Origin: JASHVB01 sp035523995
GTDB taxonomy: Bacteria; Pseudomonadota; Alphaproteobacteria; Acetobacterales; Acetobacteraceae
DNA length: 64,000 nt
Assembly: GCA_035523995.1 (NCBI GenBank)
Contig: DATKPQ010000103.1
Span: 31,019-95,018, forward strand
Direction: 5' to 3'
Below the pieces are notes generated by a model. It was given only the letters and a program-made list of their open reading frames with translations, was not told the origin of the DNA and did not search any database. The translations under genes and the position numbers were made by a program. Below, piece after piece: positions 17,025-25,592 of the stretch (the stretch's first letter is position 1; each line of letters begins with the position of its first letter).

Positions 17025-18098
17025 ATGGCCCAGTTTGGCGAATCGAAAGGCGAGTACCGCGGTGGCGTCTATCGCGAGGATGCCGCGCTGAAGGCCTGGC
17101 TGACAAAGCGGCCCGCTGAGGCCGCTTTGGAGCCTGAACTGCCGATCATCGACCCGCACCACCATTTCTGGGACATGCCACACCGCGGCCATTACCTGCT
17201 GCGGGAATTGCTGGCCGATATCGGCGGTGGCCACAATATCGTTTCGACGGTATTCCTGGAATGCCGCGCGATGTACCGCAAGGAGGGTCCGCGCGAGATG
17301 GCGGCACTCGGCGAGGTCGAGTTCGTCACCGGCATCGCGGCGATGAGCGCATCCGGCGGCTACGGCCCGTGCCGCGTGGCGGAAGGCATCATCGGCGGCG
17401 GCGATCTGTCGGTGGGTGCGCGGGTGCGTGAGTTGCTCGAGGCCGAAATCAGGGCGGCGGGTGGACGGTTGCGGGGCTTGCGCCACGGTGTGGCGTGGGA
17501 CGAGCATGAGGCGGTTTACAAATACGCGTCGCGCAAAGTGCCGCTACATCAGGTGGCAGACCCCAAGTTCCGCGAAGGCCTGGCGCAGCTTGCGCCGCTG
17601 GGGTTGAGCTTCGAGTCCTGGCAATATCATCCGCAGCTTCCCGATGCGCTCGACATGATGCGGGCATTTCCGGGCACCACGTTCATCCTGAACCATGTCG
17701 GCGGCATTCTCGGCGTCGGGCCGTACAACAACCGGCGCGAGGAAATCCTGACGGGGTGGCGCAAGAACATCAGCGACATCGCCAAGTGCCCCAACGTGTA
17801 TTGCAAGCTGGGCGGGCTAGGCATGGTGTCGGTGGGGTTCGATTTCCATGAGCGCGACCTGCCGCCGTCTTCCGAGGATCTGGCGGGGGCCTGGCGGCCC
17901 TATATCGAACATTGCATCGAAGCATTCGGCGTCGATCGCTGCATGTTCGAGAGCAACTTCCCGCCCGACAAGCAATCCTGCGGCTACACCGAGTTGTGGA
18001 ACGCGTTCAAGCGCATCACCGCCGGCGCTACGGCGAGTGAGAAGAAGGCGCTGTACAGCGGCACTGCGGCGAAGGTGTACCGGTTGATTGCTCCGTGA
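17025..18098 (+). CDS. Amidohydrolase family protein (amidohydrolase 2 / lactonase type)
   Basis: A 357-residue TIM-barrel metal hydrolase. The metal-binding start DPHHHFWDM is at residues 43-51, and later barrel residues include LRHGVAWDE, TTFILNHVGG and RCMFESNFPPDK with its terminal aspartate. This pattern matches fuconolactonase-like and decarboxylase-like amidohydrolase-2 proteins. The ATG at 17025 follows GGGGGG. Lactone hydrolysis is the best guess; the substrate is unknown. Confidence 0.85.
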   Translation: MAQFGESKGEYRGGVYREDAALKAWLTKRPAEAALEPELPIIDPHHHFWDMPHRGHYLLRELLADIGGGHNIVSTVFLECRAMYRKEGPREMAALGEVEFVTGIAAMSASGGYGPCRVAEGIIGGGDLSVGARVRELLEAEIRAAGGRLRGLRHGVAWDEHEAVYKYASRKVPLHQVADPKFREGLAQLAPLGLSFESWQYHPQLPDALDMMRAFPGTTFILNHVGGILGVGPYNNRREEILTGWRKNISDIAKCPNVYCKLGGLGMVSVGFDFHERDLPPSSEDLAGAWRPYIEHCIEAFGVDRCMFESNFPPDKQSCGYTELWNAFKRITAGATASEKKALYSGTAAKVYRLIAP

Positions 18099-18104
18099 TG
18101 CGTC

Positions 18105-18216
18105 TCGTCATGGGCGGCCTTGAGCCGGCCATCTGCATAGTGCGGAGCGGGTTTCGTGGGATCGAAGCGGCCCGATCCGCAGAGGCAGGTGGCCGGGGCA
18201 GGCCCGGCCATGACGA
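18105..18216. repeat. Palindromic intergenic element with TCGTCATGG ends
   Basis: TCGTCATGG at 18105 and CCATGACGA ending at 18216 are inverted complements. The interior contains GGCCGGGGCAGGCCCGGCC. A half copy (ATCGTCATGGCCGGCGCAGG) lies at 28701-28720. It occupies the gap before the SDR gene. Confidence 0.5.
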
Positions 18217-18235
18217 ATAACCGAAAGGTACCGCC

Positions 18236-19069
18236 ATGGACATCTCCGGCAAGACCGCCATCGTGACCGGCGCCGCGTCGGGCATTGGCCTTGCGATCGC
18301 CACTGCGCTGGCCGAGGCCGGCGCCAATGTCGTGATGGCCGACATCCAGAAGCAAGCCGTGGAGCAAGCGGCGCACAGCCTTTCTGGTACCAACAAGCGT
18401 GTCCTGCCGGTGCGCATCGACGTGACGCAGGAACAATCGGTGCTGGATGCGCTGGCCACCTGCGAACGGCAGTTTGGCAAGCTGCACATCGCTTGCAACA
18501 ACGCCGGCGTGCCGATGCATGGCACGCGGTTGACCGATCTGCCCCGGGGCGACTGGGAGTTTGTGATCGGCGTGAATCTTTGGGGCGTGATCCACGGTAT
18601 CCGCCATTTCGTGCCGGCGATCCTCAAGCACGGCGAGGCAGGGCATGTGGTCAACACCGCCTCGGCTGCCGGGTTTCAAAACAGACGCGGAACCGATCAA
18701 GGGCCGTATTCGATGACGAAATATGCGGTGGTGTCTTTGTCCGAGGCGCTTGAGATCGAACTGGAAGGCACCAACGTCGGCGTATCTGTTCTTTGCCCTG
18801 GGCCGTTTGCCACCAATATCGCGCACGGCGCGCGCAACCGGCCGGAGCATATGGGCGGGCCGCAAATCCGCGACGGCGGCGAAAACATGCTGGAGGAGCG
18901 TCTCATCGCCACGGGCCAGCATCCCCGGAAGGCAGGGGAACGCGTTCTGGATGCGATCCGCACCAAGACGTTCTATGCGTTCGTCGGTGCGGTTCCGGCC
19001 GATGTCATCAAGGCACGGCACCGTCGCATCGAGGAAGCGCTGAACACGCCGTGGACCACGCATTACTGA
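18236..19069 (+). CDS. Short-chain dehydrogenase/reductase
   Basis: A 277-residue classical SDR that oxidises or reduces alcohols and ketones with NAD(P). TGAASGIG (residues 11-18) binds the cofactor, NNAG follows at 88-91, and the catalytic set is S143, Y158 and K162 (YSMTK). An aspartate (MADIQ) after the second strand favours NAD(H). It follows an amidohydrolase gene and precedes a luciferase-like monooxygenase gene on the same strand, consistent with a multistep degradation pathway. Confidence 0.92.
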   Translation: MDISGKTAIVTGAASGIGLAIATALAEAGANVVMADIQKQAVEQAAHSLSGTNKRVLPVRIDVTQEQSVLDALATCERQFGKLHIACNNAGVPMHGTRLTDLPRGDWEFVIGVNLWGVIHGIRHFVPAILKHGEAGHVVNTASAAGFQNRRGTDQGPYSMTKYAVVSLSEALEIELEGTNVGVSVLCPGPFATNIAHGARNRPEHMGGPQIRDGGENMLEERLIATGQHPRKAGERVLDAIRTKTFYAFVGAVPADVIKARHRRIEEALNTPWTTHY

Positions 19070-19120
19070 TGCGCTGACGGACTGGGTTCGCTGGGACGGC
19101 ACTCGGCGTTTGGGGGGACA

Positions 19121-20113
19121 ATGAAAGTCGGCATCCTGCAGTTCTTCGGCTGGCGCGATCGCTCCGTGCCGCTGAATTCGGTCTATGAAACGGCATTGGA
19201 ACGCTTTGCCATCATGGACCAGTCCGGATACGACGCCGTGTGGCTGGCAGAGCATCATTTCTCCAGCTTTTCCGTATGCCCGTCGGTGCATATGATGGGC
19301 ACGATGGCCGCGGCACGCACCAAGCACCTGCGCATCGGTACCGCGGTGTCACTCGCGCCATTCTATAATCCGCTACGTCTCGCCGAGGAAGTGGCATTGC
19401 TCGATGTGTTGTCCGGCGGGCGGGTGAACTGGGGTGCCGGCCGCGGTTTCGAACGTAGTGAATTTGCCGCCTTCGGCATCCCCGGCGAGGAAAGCGCGCC
19501 GCGCTTCCACGAGACCGTGGACATCGTGCTGAAGGCATGGAGCAATCCGCGTCTTTCGTACCAGGGCCGGTTTTATCAATACGAAGACGTGGAGGTATTG
19601 CCCAAGCCGTTGCAGGCGCCGCATCCGCCGGTATGGATGGCAGCCTCGTCCATGGCAGCGATCGAGTGGGCGGCAAGCCAGGGACATTCGATCCTGATGG
19701 ACCCGCACACATCAAGAGCGGAATTGATCAATCGGCGCCGGCATTATGCCGTGAAACTGTCTGAAGCCGGCTACAGCGATGCCGGCCGCCTGATTCCAAT
19801 GGCTCGTCTGGTTGCGGTGGACGAGTCGGCAGACAAGGCGCGCGAAGTCGCGAAGCGGGCGGCGGGATGGATGACCGCCTCCTATGTCGGGCGCGCCGGT
19901 CATGTGCGGCAGGAGGTGCGGAATTACCGCGGCAAGGACCCGATCGACTACTATCTGGAAGATGTAATATTCCATGGCACGACCGACAGCGTGGCAGAGC
20001 AGATTACCGCATTCGGGGAAGAAATCGGGATGAACTATCTGATGGCGGCGCCGCTGAGCGGACGATCATTCAGGCTGCTGACCGAGCGCGTATTGCCGCG
20101 GATTGCAGGTTGA
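19121..20113 (+). CDS. LLM-class flavin-dependent oxidoreductase
   Basis: A 330-residue luciferase-like monooxygenase barrel. The N-terminal strand MKVGILQFFGWRDRSVPLNS, the DAVWLAEHHFSSFS motif, RIGTAVSLAPFYNPLRLAEE, and GRVNWGAGRGFE are typical of bacterial luciferase-type enzymes using FMNH2 or F420. Together with the deazaflavin protein at 16.5 kb this hints at F420-linked chemistry, but that is only suggestive. It sits in a same-strand run SDR-LLM-amidohydrolase. Confidence 0.88.
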   Translation: MKVGILQFFGWRDRSVPLNSVYETALERFAIMDQSGYDAVWLAEHHFSSFSVCPSVHMMGTMAAARTKHLRIGTAVSLAPFYNPLRLAEEVALLDVLSGGRVNWGAGRGFERSEFAAFGIPGEESAPRFHETVDIVLKAWSNPRLSYQGRFYQYEDVEVLPKPLQAPHPPVWMAASSMAAIEWAASQGHSILMDPHTSRAELINRRRHYAVKLSEAGYSDAGRLIPMARLVAVDESADKAREVAKRAAGWMTASYVGRAGHVRQEVRNYRGKDPIDYYLEDVIFHGTTDSVAEQITAFGEEIGMNYLMAAPLSGRSFRLLTERVLPRIAG

Positions 20114-20155
20114 ATACAGCCAAGTTGGTTACGCAAATCGGGAGGAGACCCACGC

Positions 20156-21151
20156 ATGCGCATCGTCGCCCTGGAAGAACATTTCAACGTGCCCCGTGTC
20201 GTCGCGGGTATTCCCGCCGATGCGGTCGCGCGTCGCGGCTTCCCCGGTCCGGACTTCGTCTGGGCGCAGACCACCAAGCGCAACGAACTTGCCGACCTGG
20301 GGGAAGCGCGCATTGCGGACATGGACGCAAACGGCATCGCGACGCAGGTCCTGTCCGTCGCCGGTCCGGGCGCCGATCTTGTTCCGGGCCAAACGGGCGT
20401 CGACCTTGCTCGCGCCTACAACGATGCGCTGGCCGAAGGCTGCACCCGCCATCCTACCCGTCTGCGCGGTTTTGCCCACCTTCCCCTGCTCTCGCCCGAT
20501 GCTGCCGCACGGGAACTGCACCGGGCCGTGACCGACCTTGGTTTCCATGGCGTGCTGGTGAACGGCGCGACCGACGGGCGGTTTCTTGACGATCCGATAT
20601 TCGAACCGGTTCTGGCGGAAGCGGAAAGACTCGACCTGCCGATCTATCTGCACCCCGGCATTCCCACCCAGCCGGTGCGCAATGCCTACTACGACAACCT
20701 GCCGGGCAATTTCAGCTTCACTCTCGCGCTGTCTGCCTGGGGCTGGCATTACGATACCGCCATCCACGTGTTGCGCCTGGTGCTGTCCGGCGCGCTGGAC
20801 CGGCACCCGGGACTCAAAATCGTCGTCGGGCATATGGGCGAGGCGTTGCCCTTCATGATGGACCGCATCGACGAAACGACCACGGCGCAGGCGAAGACGC
20901 TGCTGCGGCGCTCGGTGCGGCAGACCATCGTGGATCAGGTTTGGATCACCACCAGCGGGTTCTTCACCATGGTGCCATTCGTCTCGGCGCTGCTGGCGTT
21001 CGGTGTGGACCGCATCATGTTCTCGGTCGACTACCCGTTTGCGTCTAACGCGCGTGCGCGGGCATTTCTGGATTCGCTGCCGGTTTCGCCGGCGGACCGC
21101 GAGAAGATCGCACATGGCAACGCAGACCGGTTGCTGCGGCTGACGGCGTGA
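20156..21151 (+). CDS. Amidohydrolase family protein, ACMSD/gamma-resorcylate decarboxylase-like
   Basis: A 331-residue amidohydrolase-2 protein. The start RIVALEEHFNVP has the E-x-H style metal site of this decarboxylase branch; later metal and acid residues lie in PIYLHPGIPT, IVVGHMGEALPFMMDR and DRIMFSVDYPFAS. Family members are non-oxidative decarboxylases of aromatic acids or hydrolases. It follows the LLM gene by 42 bp with a GGAGGAGA-type site (AATCGGGAGGAGACC). The exact substrate is unknown. Confidence 0.85.
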   Translation: MRIVALEEHFNVPRVVAGIPADAVARRGFPGPDFVWAQTTKRNELADLGEARIADMDANGIATQVLSVAGPGADLVPGQTGVDLARAYNDALAEGCTRHPTRLRGFAHLPLLSPDAAARELHRAVTDLGFHGVLVNGATDGRFLDDPIFEPVLAEAERLDLPIYLHPGIPTQPVRNAYYDNLPGNFSFTLALSAWGWHYDTAIHVLRLVLSGALDRHPGLKIVVGHMGEALPFMMDRIDETTTAQAKTLLRRSVRQTIVDQVWITTSGFFTMVPFVSALLAFGVDRIMFSVDYPFASNARARAFLDSLPVSPADREKIAHGNADRLLRLTA

Positions 21152-21422
21152 ACGAAAGCACAGGGCTCATACTGAGCACGCCACGGCATTCTGAACATAC
21201 GCTGTTATTTGCGTATCGGTTATAGCCCCAAATTTTCCCCCGAGGATCGGCCGGCACCGTTTCCGGGACTGGCCAAGCTCCGCAAGCGGAGCCAATGATG
21301 GTGCTTCATCGGTAGCTCCTTCGAGACGCCGGTCGGGCCTGTCCCGGCCGGCTCCTGCTTTGTCGGGCATAATCGTCAACACCATCTTAACGCGGCGTCG
21401 CGCGCGTCGTGCCGGCAACGCG

Positions 21423-21875
21423 TCAGATCTTGTACCCCTGCCGTGCCAGCAGTTTCCACTTGCCGCGCTGTCGCACCCATACGATCAGCACGCCGAAGCG
21501 CAGCGTGTTCTGCTTGCCATTCACCTCGTTCACGCCGTTGAAGACGAAGCGCGACATTGCATTGCCGCCGTTCAGCAGGATCGACAGATCGCTGAAGCCG
21601 ATCGTCTTCCAGACCGACTTGCCATTGCCGGCCTCGTCGAGGAACTCCTTCCGCGTCTGCACGCGGCCGGTTGAATGGCCGTAGGCGATTGGGTCGGTGC
21701 ACAGCGCATTCAACAGCTTGCCATCCGCATTCAGCAGTCCAACCCGATAGGCTTCGACAGCGGCTGCAACGGCATCCGTACCGCCCGACGCGGCGGCGAA
21801 CGCGGTGGATCCGAACGCGGCGGCGCACAGCAGACCTGTGCCGGCTGCGGCCAGTTGTCGGCGAATGATTGGCAT
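21423..21875 (-). CDS. Exported NTF2-like protein (SnoaL/DUF4440 type)
   Basis: A 150-residue protein with a signal peptide (MPIIRRQLAAAGTGLLCAAA, cleavage near AFAAASG) whose paired arginines suggest possible Tat export. The mature part has the cone-fold pattern VEAYRVGLLNADGKLLNAL, then ...FNGVNEVNGKQNTLRFGVLI and KWKLLARQGYKI. The ATG at 21875 follows GGGGGAAACG. It is divergent from the M20 gene. Such proteins are often of unknown function in catabolic clusters. Confidence 0.75.
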   Translation of the reverse strand: MPIIRRQLAAAGTGLLCAAAFGSTAFAAASGGTDAVAAAVEAYRVGLLNADGKLLNALCTDPIAYGHSTGRVQTRKEFLDEAGNGKSVWKTIGFSDLSILLNGGNAMSRFVFNGVNEVNGKQNTLRFGVLIVWVRQRGKWKLLARQGYKI

Positions 21876-21948
21876 CGTTTCCCCCTGGTTTCCTGCCGCG
21901 GTGATCGCGTCCGCGGAGACCGTCACGTTAGCGCCGGGCAACAATGCT

Positions 21949-21990
21949 GTCATGGCCCGGCAGTCATGGCCCGGCAGTCATGGTCCGGCT
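21949..21990. repeat. Three 14-bp tandem repeats
   Basis: GTCATGGCCCGGCA occurs at 21949 and 21963, then GTCATGGTCCGGCT at 21977. It lies in the promoter gap between the divergent NTF2-like and M20 genes. Probably slippage-generated; a regulatory effect is possible. Confidence 0.8.
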
Positions 21991-22046
21991 TGGCAAGCGC
22001 GGTAGGTCATGGTCTACAAACCAAGCCCGGCAACGGAGACCCACGC

Positions 22047-23555
22047 ATGAACGAGATCAACACCGGCGGCCTGAAGGCGCAGGTCATCGAGTCCGTCAAC
22101 GACCACGCCAAACTTGCCCAGGTGATCAATGACAGTCTGTTCTCGTTCGGCGAGCTTGGGTTCCATGAATACGAAACGTCGAAATATCTCACTGCGACGC
22201 TGGAGCAGAACGGCTTCACCGTGCAACGCGGCGTGGCGGGGATGCCGACGGGGTGGGTGGCGCGCTGGGGCTCGGGCGGACCGGTGATTGCGCTGGGCAG
22301 CGATACCGATGCGTTGCCGAACGTGTCGCAGAAGCCCGGCGTGGCGTGGCACGAACCGATGGTGGAGGGCGGCCCGGGTCACGGGGAGGGCCACAATTCC
22401 GGCCAGGCGGTGAACATCGCCGCAGCGCTGGCGCTGAAGGCAACGATGCAGCGGGAAGGCATCCCCGGCACGCTGGTGCTGTGGCCCGGCATCGCGGAGG
22501 AACTGCTGGCGGGCAAGGCGTTCCAGGTGCGCGATGGATTGTTCGACGGCGTAGATGCGGTGATCTTCACCCATGTCGGCTTCGCGATGGAAACCGGCTG
22601 GGGCGAGGTACGCGGCGCCGGCGGTCTGATTTCGGCGGAATACACCTTCCACGGTGCTTCGGCGCATGCCGCCGCCGCACCTTGGCGCGGACGCAGCGCG
22701 CTCGATGCGGTGGAGTTGATGAATGCCGGCTGGAACATGCGCCGCGAGCATTTGCGGCCAGAGCAACGTTCCCACTACATCATCACGTATGGCGGCGAGC
22801 AACCGAACGTCGTGCCCGCTCTCGCGAAGGTCTGGTACTATGTACGCGAGACCGATATTGCAAACGTCCGCAAGAACTTCGCCATTCTGAACAAGATTGC
22901 CGACGCCGCGGCGATGATGACGGATACCGAGGTCGGCCGGCGTATTCTCGGTGCGTCCTGGCCGCGGCACTACAACAAGGTGCTGGCGGAGACACTGCAG
23001 GAGAATATCGATCTTGTCGGCATGCCGGTATGGACCGAAGATGATGACCGGTTCGCGCGCGCGGTGCAGCGGGCGGCCGGTGGCGATCCCGTGGGGCTGC
23101 GGACGCAGCCGGGCAAGATCATCGTCAACCCGTTCAGCCCCGGCACCGACGATATCGGCGATGTGTCGTGGGTGGTGCCAACGGTGCAGCTTCGCTATCC
23201 GGCCAATCTCGCGAACCTGCCGGGCCATCACTGGGCGAATGCGATGACGATGGCGACGCCGATCGCGCATAAAGGCGTGGTGGCGGGGGCGAAGGTGGTG
23301 GCTGGGACGGTGATGGATTTGCTGCTGCGGCCGGACCTGGTGGCCGAGACGAAGCGGTATTTCGAAGAGCAAACGAGGGAGCAAAAATATGAGCCGTTCA
23401 TCGGGGCCGAGGACAAGCCGCCGATCGATCTGAACCAGACGGTGATGGACAAGTTCCGCCCGCTGATGCAGCCGTTCTATTATGATGCGGCACGGTACGA
23501 TACCTATCTGGAGCAATTGGGGGTGGTGTACCCCGCACTAACCTCGCCCACCTAA
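22047..23555 (+). CDS. M20-family amidohydrolase (AbgB-like)
   Basis: A 502-residue M20D metallopeptidase fold that cleaves an amide bond, as in p-aminobenzoyl-glutamate hydrolase subunit B or N-acyl amino acid hydrolases. Visible elements are GSDTDALPN, GHGEGHNSG, WPGIAEELLAGK and the dimerisation segment GASAHAAAAPWRGRSALDAV. The ATG at 22047 follows GGAGAC. A second M20 protein of this type is at 42.0 kb. The threonine aldolase gene starts 32 bp downstream. Confidence 0.88.
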   Translation: MNEINTGGLKAQVIESVNDHAKLAQVINDSLFSFGELGFHEYETSKYLTATLEQNGFTVQRGVAGMPTGWVARWGSGGPVIALGSDTDALPNVSQKPGVAWHEPMVEGGPGHGEGHNSGQAVNIAAALALKATMQREGIPGTLVLWPGIAEELLAGKAFQVRDGLFDGVDAVIFTHVGFAMETGWGEVRGAGGLISAEYTFHGASAHAAAAPWRGRSALDAVELMNAGWNMRREHLRPEQRSHYIITYGGEQPNVVPALAKVWYYVRETDIANVRKNFAILNKIADAAAMMTDTEVGRRILGASWPRHYNKVLAETLQENIDLVGMPVWTEDDDRFARAVQRAAGGDPVGLRTQPGKIIVNPFSPGTDDIGDVSWVVPTVQLRYPANLANLPGHHWANAMTMATPIAHKGVVAGAKVVAGTVMDLLLRPDLVAETKRYFEEQTREQKYEPFIGAEDKPPIDLNQTVMDKFRPLMQPFYYDAARYDTYLEQLGVVYPALTSPT

Positions 23556-23587
23556 GTGGGAGAGGTTTGGTTTGACAGGAGCCTGCC

Positions 23588-24652
23588 ATGACGTTTGAAC
23601 CCGCGCGCTTCGACTTCTCTGTCCCCGTCCGCGTCAATCTCTATTCCGACACGCAGACCAAACCCTCGCGCGGCATGAAGCAGGCGATGATGGAGGCGGA
23701 AGTCGGCGACGAGCAGGTGGGGTCCGATCCGTCGGTGTGGGAGCTGTGCGATCGGGTGGCGGCGCTGCTGGGCAAGGAAGCGGCTGTCTTCCTGCCCTCC
23801 GGCACCATGTGCAATCAGGTGGCCATCGCCACGCATTGCCGCCCGGGCGACGAGATCCTGGCGCACGAATCCGCCCATATCATCACCAGCGAGGCCGGCG
23901 CGCCCGGCGCGATTGCCGGTGTCTCCATCAAAGGCCTGCCCGGGGACCGCGGCCAATTCACCGCCGAATCCGTTGAAGCCGCGATCCGTCCGCGTACCCG
24001 CAACACGCCGCCGCAGACGCTGCTGGAAGTGGAACAAACCTCCAACCGCGGCGGCGGTGCCTGCTGGAGCGCGGACGGTCTGCGTGCTGTCACAACGGTC
24101 GCGCATAAGCACGGGCTTGCCACTCACATGGACGGCGCGCGTTTGCTGAACGCGGCGGTAGCGCTGGGCGTCTCGGCCACCGACCTCACCGAAGGCTGCG
24201 ACACGGTCTGGCTGGATTTCACCAAGGGACTGGCCGCTCCGCTGGGCGCGGTGCTCGCCGGCAGCAAGGCCTTCATCGGCGAAGCATGGCGATGGAAGCA
24301 ACGCCTGGGCGGTGCGATGCGCCAGGGCGGAATCTGCGCCGCCGCCTGCCTGTATGCGTTGGACCACAACGTGGCGCGGCTGGCCGAGGACCACGCGAAT
24401 GCCAAGGCGCTCGCCCGCGGCATGGCGCAGATCCCGGGCATCAGCGTGGAGTCACCTGAAACAAACCTGGTGTTCTTCGACACCAAGGGCACCGGCATGA
24501 CGGCCGCAGCCTTCGCCGCGAAGCTGCGTCACCGTGGCGTGCTGGTGTCCACGTCGGACACATACCGGGCGCGCGCCTGCCTCCATCTCGACGTGACCGC
24601 AGCGCAGGTGGAGGAAGCGTTGTCCGTTATGCGCCTCGTCGTGAACGCCTGA
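23588..24652 (+). CDS. ltaE: Low-specificity L-threonine aldolase
   Basis: PLP enzyme splitting L-threonine or L-allo-threonine to glycine and acetaldehyde. It has 354 residues. The PLP lysine is K213 in DFTKGLAAPLGA, the PLP-ring aspartate D172 in MDGARL, and the stacking/active-site histidine H93 in LAHESAH. It follows the M20 gene by 32 bp, so it may share its transcript. A related beta-hydroxyaspartate or phenylserine aldolase is possible. Confidence 0.9.
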   Translation: MTFEPARFDFSVPVRVNLYSDTQTKPSRGMKQAMMEAEVGDEQVGSDPSVWELCDRVAALLGKEAAVFLPSGTMCNQVAIATHCRPGDEILAHESAHIITSEAGAPGAIAGVSIKGLPGDRGQFTAESVEAAIRPRTRNTPPQTLLEVEQTSNRGGGACWSADGLRAVTTVAHKHGLATHMDGARLLNAAVALGVSATDLTEGCDTVWLDFTKGLAAPLGAVLAGSKAFIGEAWRWKQRLGGAMRQGGICAAACLYALDHNVARLAEDHANAKALARGMAQIPGISVESPETNLVFFDTKGTGMTAAAFAAKLRHRGVLVSTSDTYRARACLHLDVTAAQVEEALSVMRLVVNA

Positions 24653-24707
24653 CGCAAGCCGTCGCCGGCCTCGGGAGTTGCGGCCCGGGCCCAGGCTAAA
24701 CCTGCGA

Positions 24708-25412
24708 TCAGTGCGTGGGACTGCCACCGGTGTTGTTGTTGGTTGCGCCGTTGTTGGTATTCCCCTGGTTGGTGGGATACGGCATGTTGCCGTTTTGACC
24801 GTTGGTGTTGTTGCTATAGTTGTTGCCGGTCTGGTGCGTGCCGGCAGTGTTGTAGTTCGGATTGCCGTTCGCGGGGGCAGTCTGCGCATTGTTCATGCCG
24901 TTATTGCCATTTGGCTGAGGCGACCCGTTGGTAGCAGCGTTGCCGTTGGCCTGGTACGAACCGGTCTGGCCGTTATTGCCAGTGGGCTGGTAATTCCCGC
25001 CGTTGTTCGCCGTACTGCTCTCGTTCCCCGGCTGGATGTTCATGGATTGCAGCGTCGCTACGTCGATTTCGCCATTGGCGTTCAGATTGTGTGCCTGCTG
25101 CCACTTCGTCACGCCGGCCTCGGTGACCGGTCCCCAGACGCCATCCACCCGAGAATTGTAGTCGCCGTTCTGCTTCAGCGTATGCTGCACCTGGCGGATC
25201 ATTGTGCGTGATACCGGTGCCACCGTTTGGTTCTCATTCATGGCATAGCCGGGCGTGCCATAATTGTTCGGCGTGGGATAACTGCTGGGTATCGCAGTGC
25301 TGCTGTACTGGCCGGAACCGCTGTTGCTGCCCCCACCGAACATGGAACATGCGGGTAGCGCGGTCAGCGCGCCGAGTGCGACCAGGGCACCCAGGTTGCG
25401 ATGCTTCATCAT
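24708..25412 (-). CDS. Peptidoglycan-binding-domain lipoprotein with Asn-rich tail
   Basis: A 234-residue predicted lipoprotein: MMKHRNLGALVALGALTALP is followed by the lipobox cysteine C22. A peptidoglycan-binding domain follows at about residues 70-125 (TMIRQVQHTLKQNGDYNSRV; GVWGPVTEAGVTKWQQ; EIDVATLQSM). The last 100 residues are low-complexity N, G, T, Q (for example NNGMNNAQTAPANGNPNYN), unlike the rest of the genome. The ATG at 25412 follows AGGAGA. It lies beside a penicillin-binding protein gene on the same strand and may anchor the outer membrane to the wall. Confidence 0.8.
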   Translation of the reverse strand: MMKHRNLGALVALGALTALPACSMFGGGSNSGSGQYSSTAIPSSYPTPNNYGTPGYAMNENQTVAPVSRTMIRQVQHTLKQNGDYNSRVDGVWGPVTEAGVTKWQQAHNLNANGEIDVATLQSMNIQPGNESSTANNGGNYQPTGNNGQTGSYQANGNAATNGSPQPNGNNGMNNAQTAPANGNPNYNTAGTHQTGNNYSNNTNGQNGNMPYPTNQGNTNNGATNNNTGGSPTH

Positions 25413-25592
25413 GGAGGTCTCCTCTTGCTGCGGGTAGTCCAGGCGTGCAGCGGAAAAGTGCCGCAAGCGGGCCCAGTTCCTGCGAGCAACCGCATGTGAT
25501 CCGGAGAGGGGGTGCCCGGCAGGATCCGCGTCGGATGGAAACGTGCGCGATGCGATACGGCCTCGCTGTTCTTGACGCGGACTTACGTGAGA

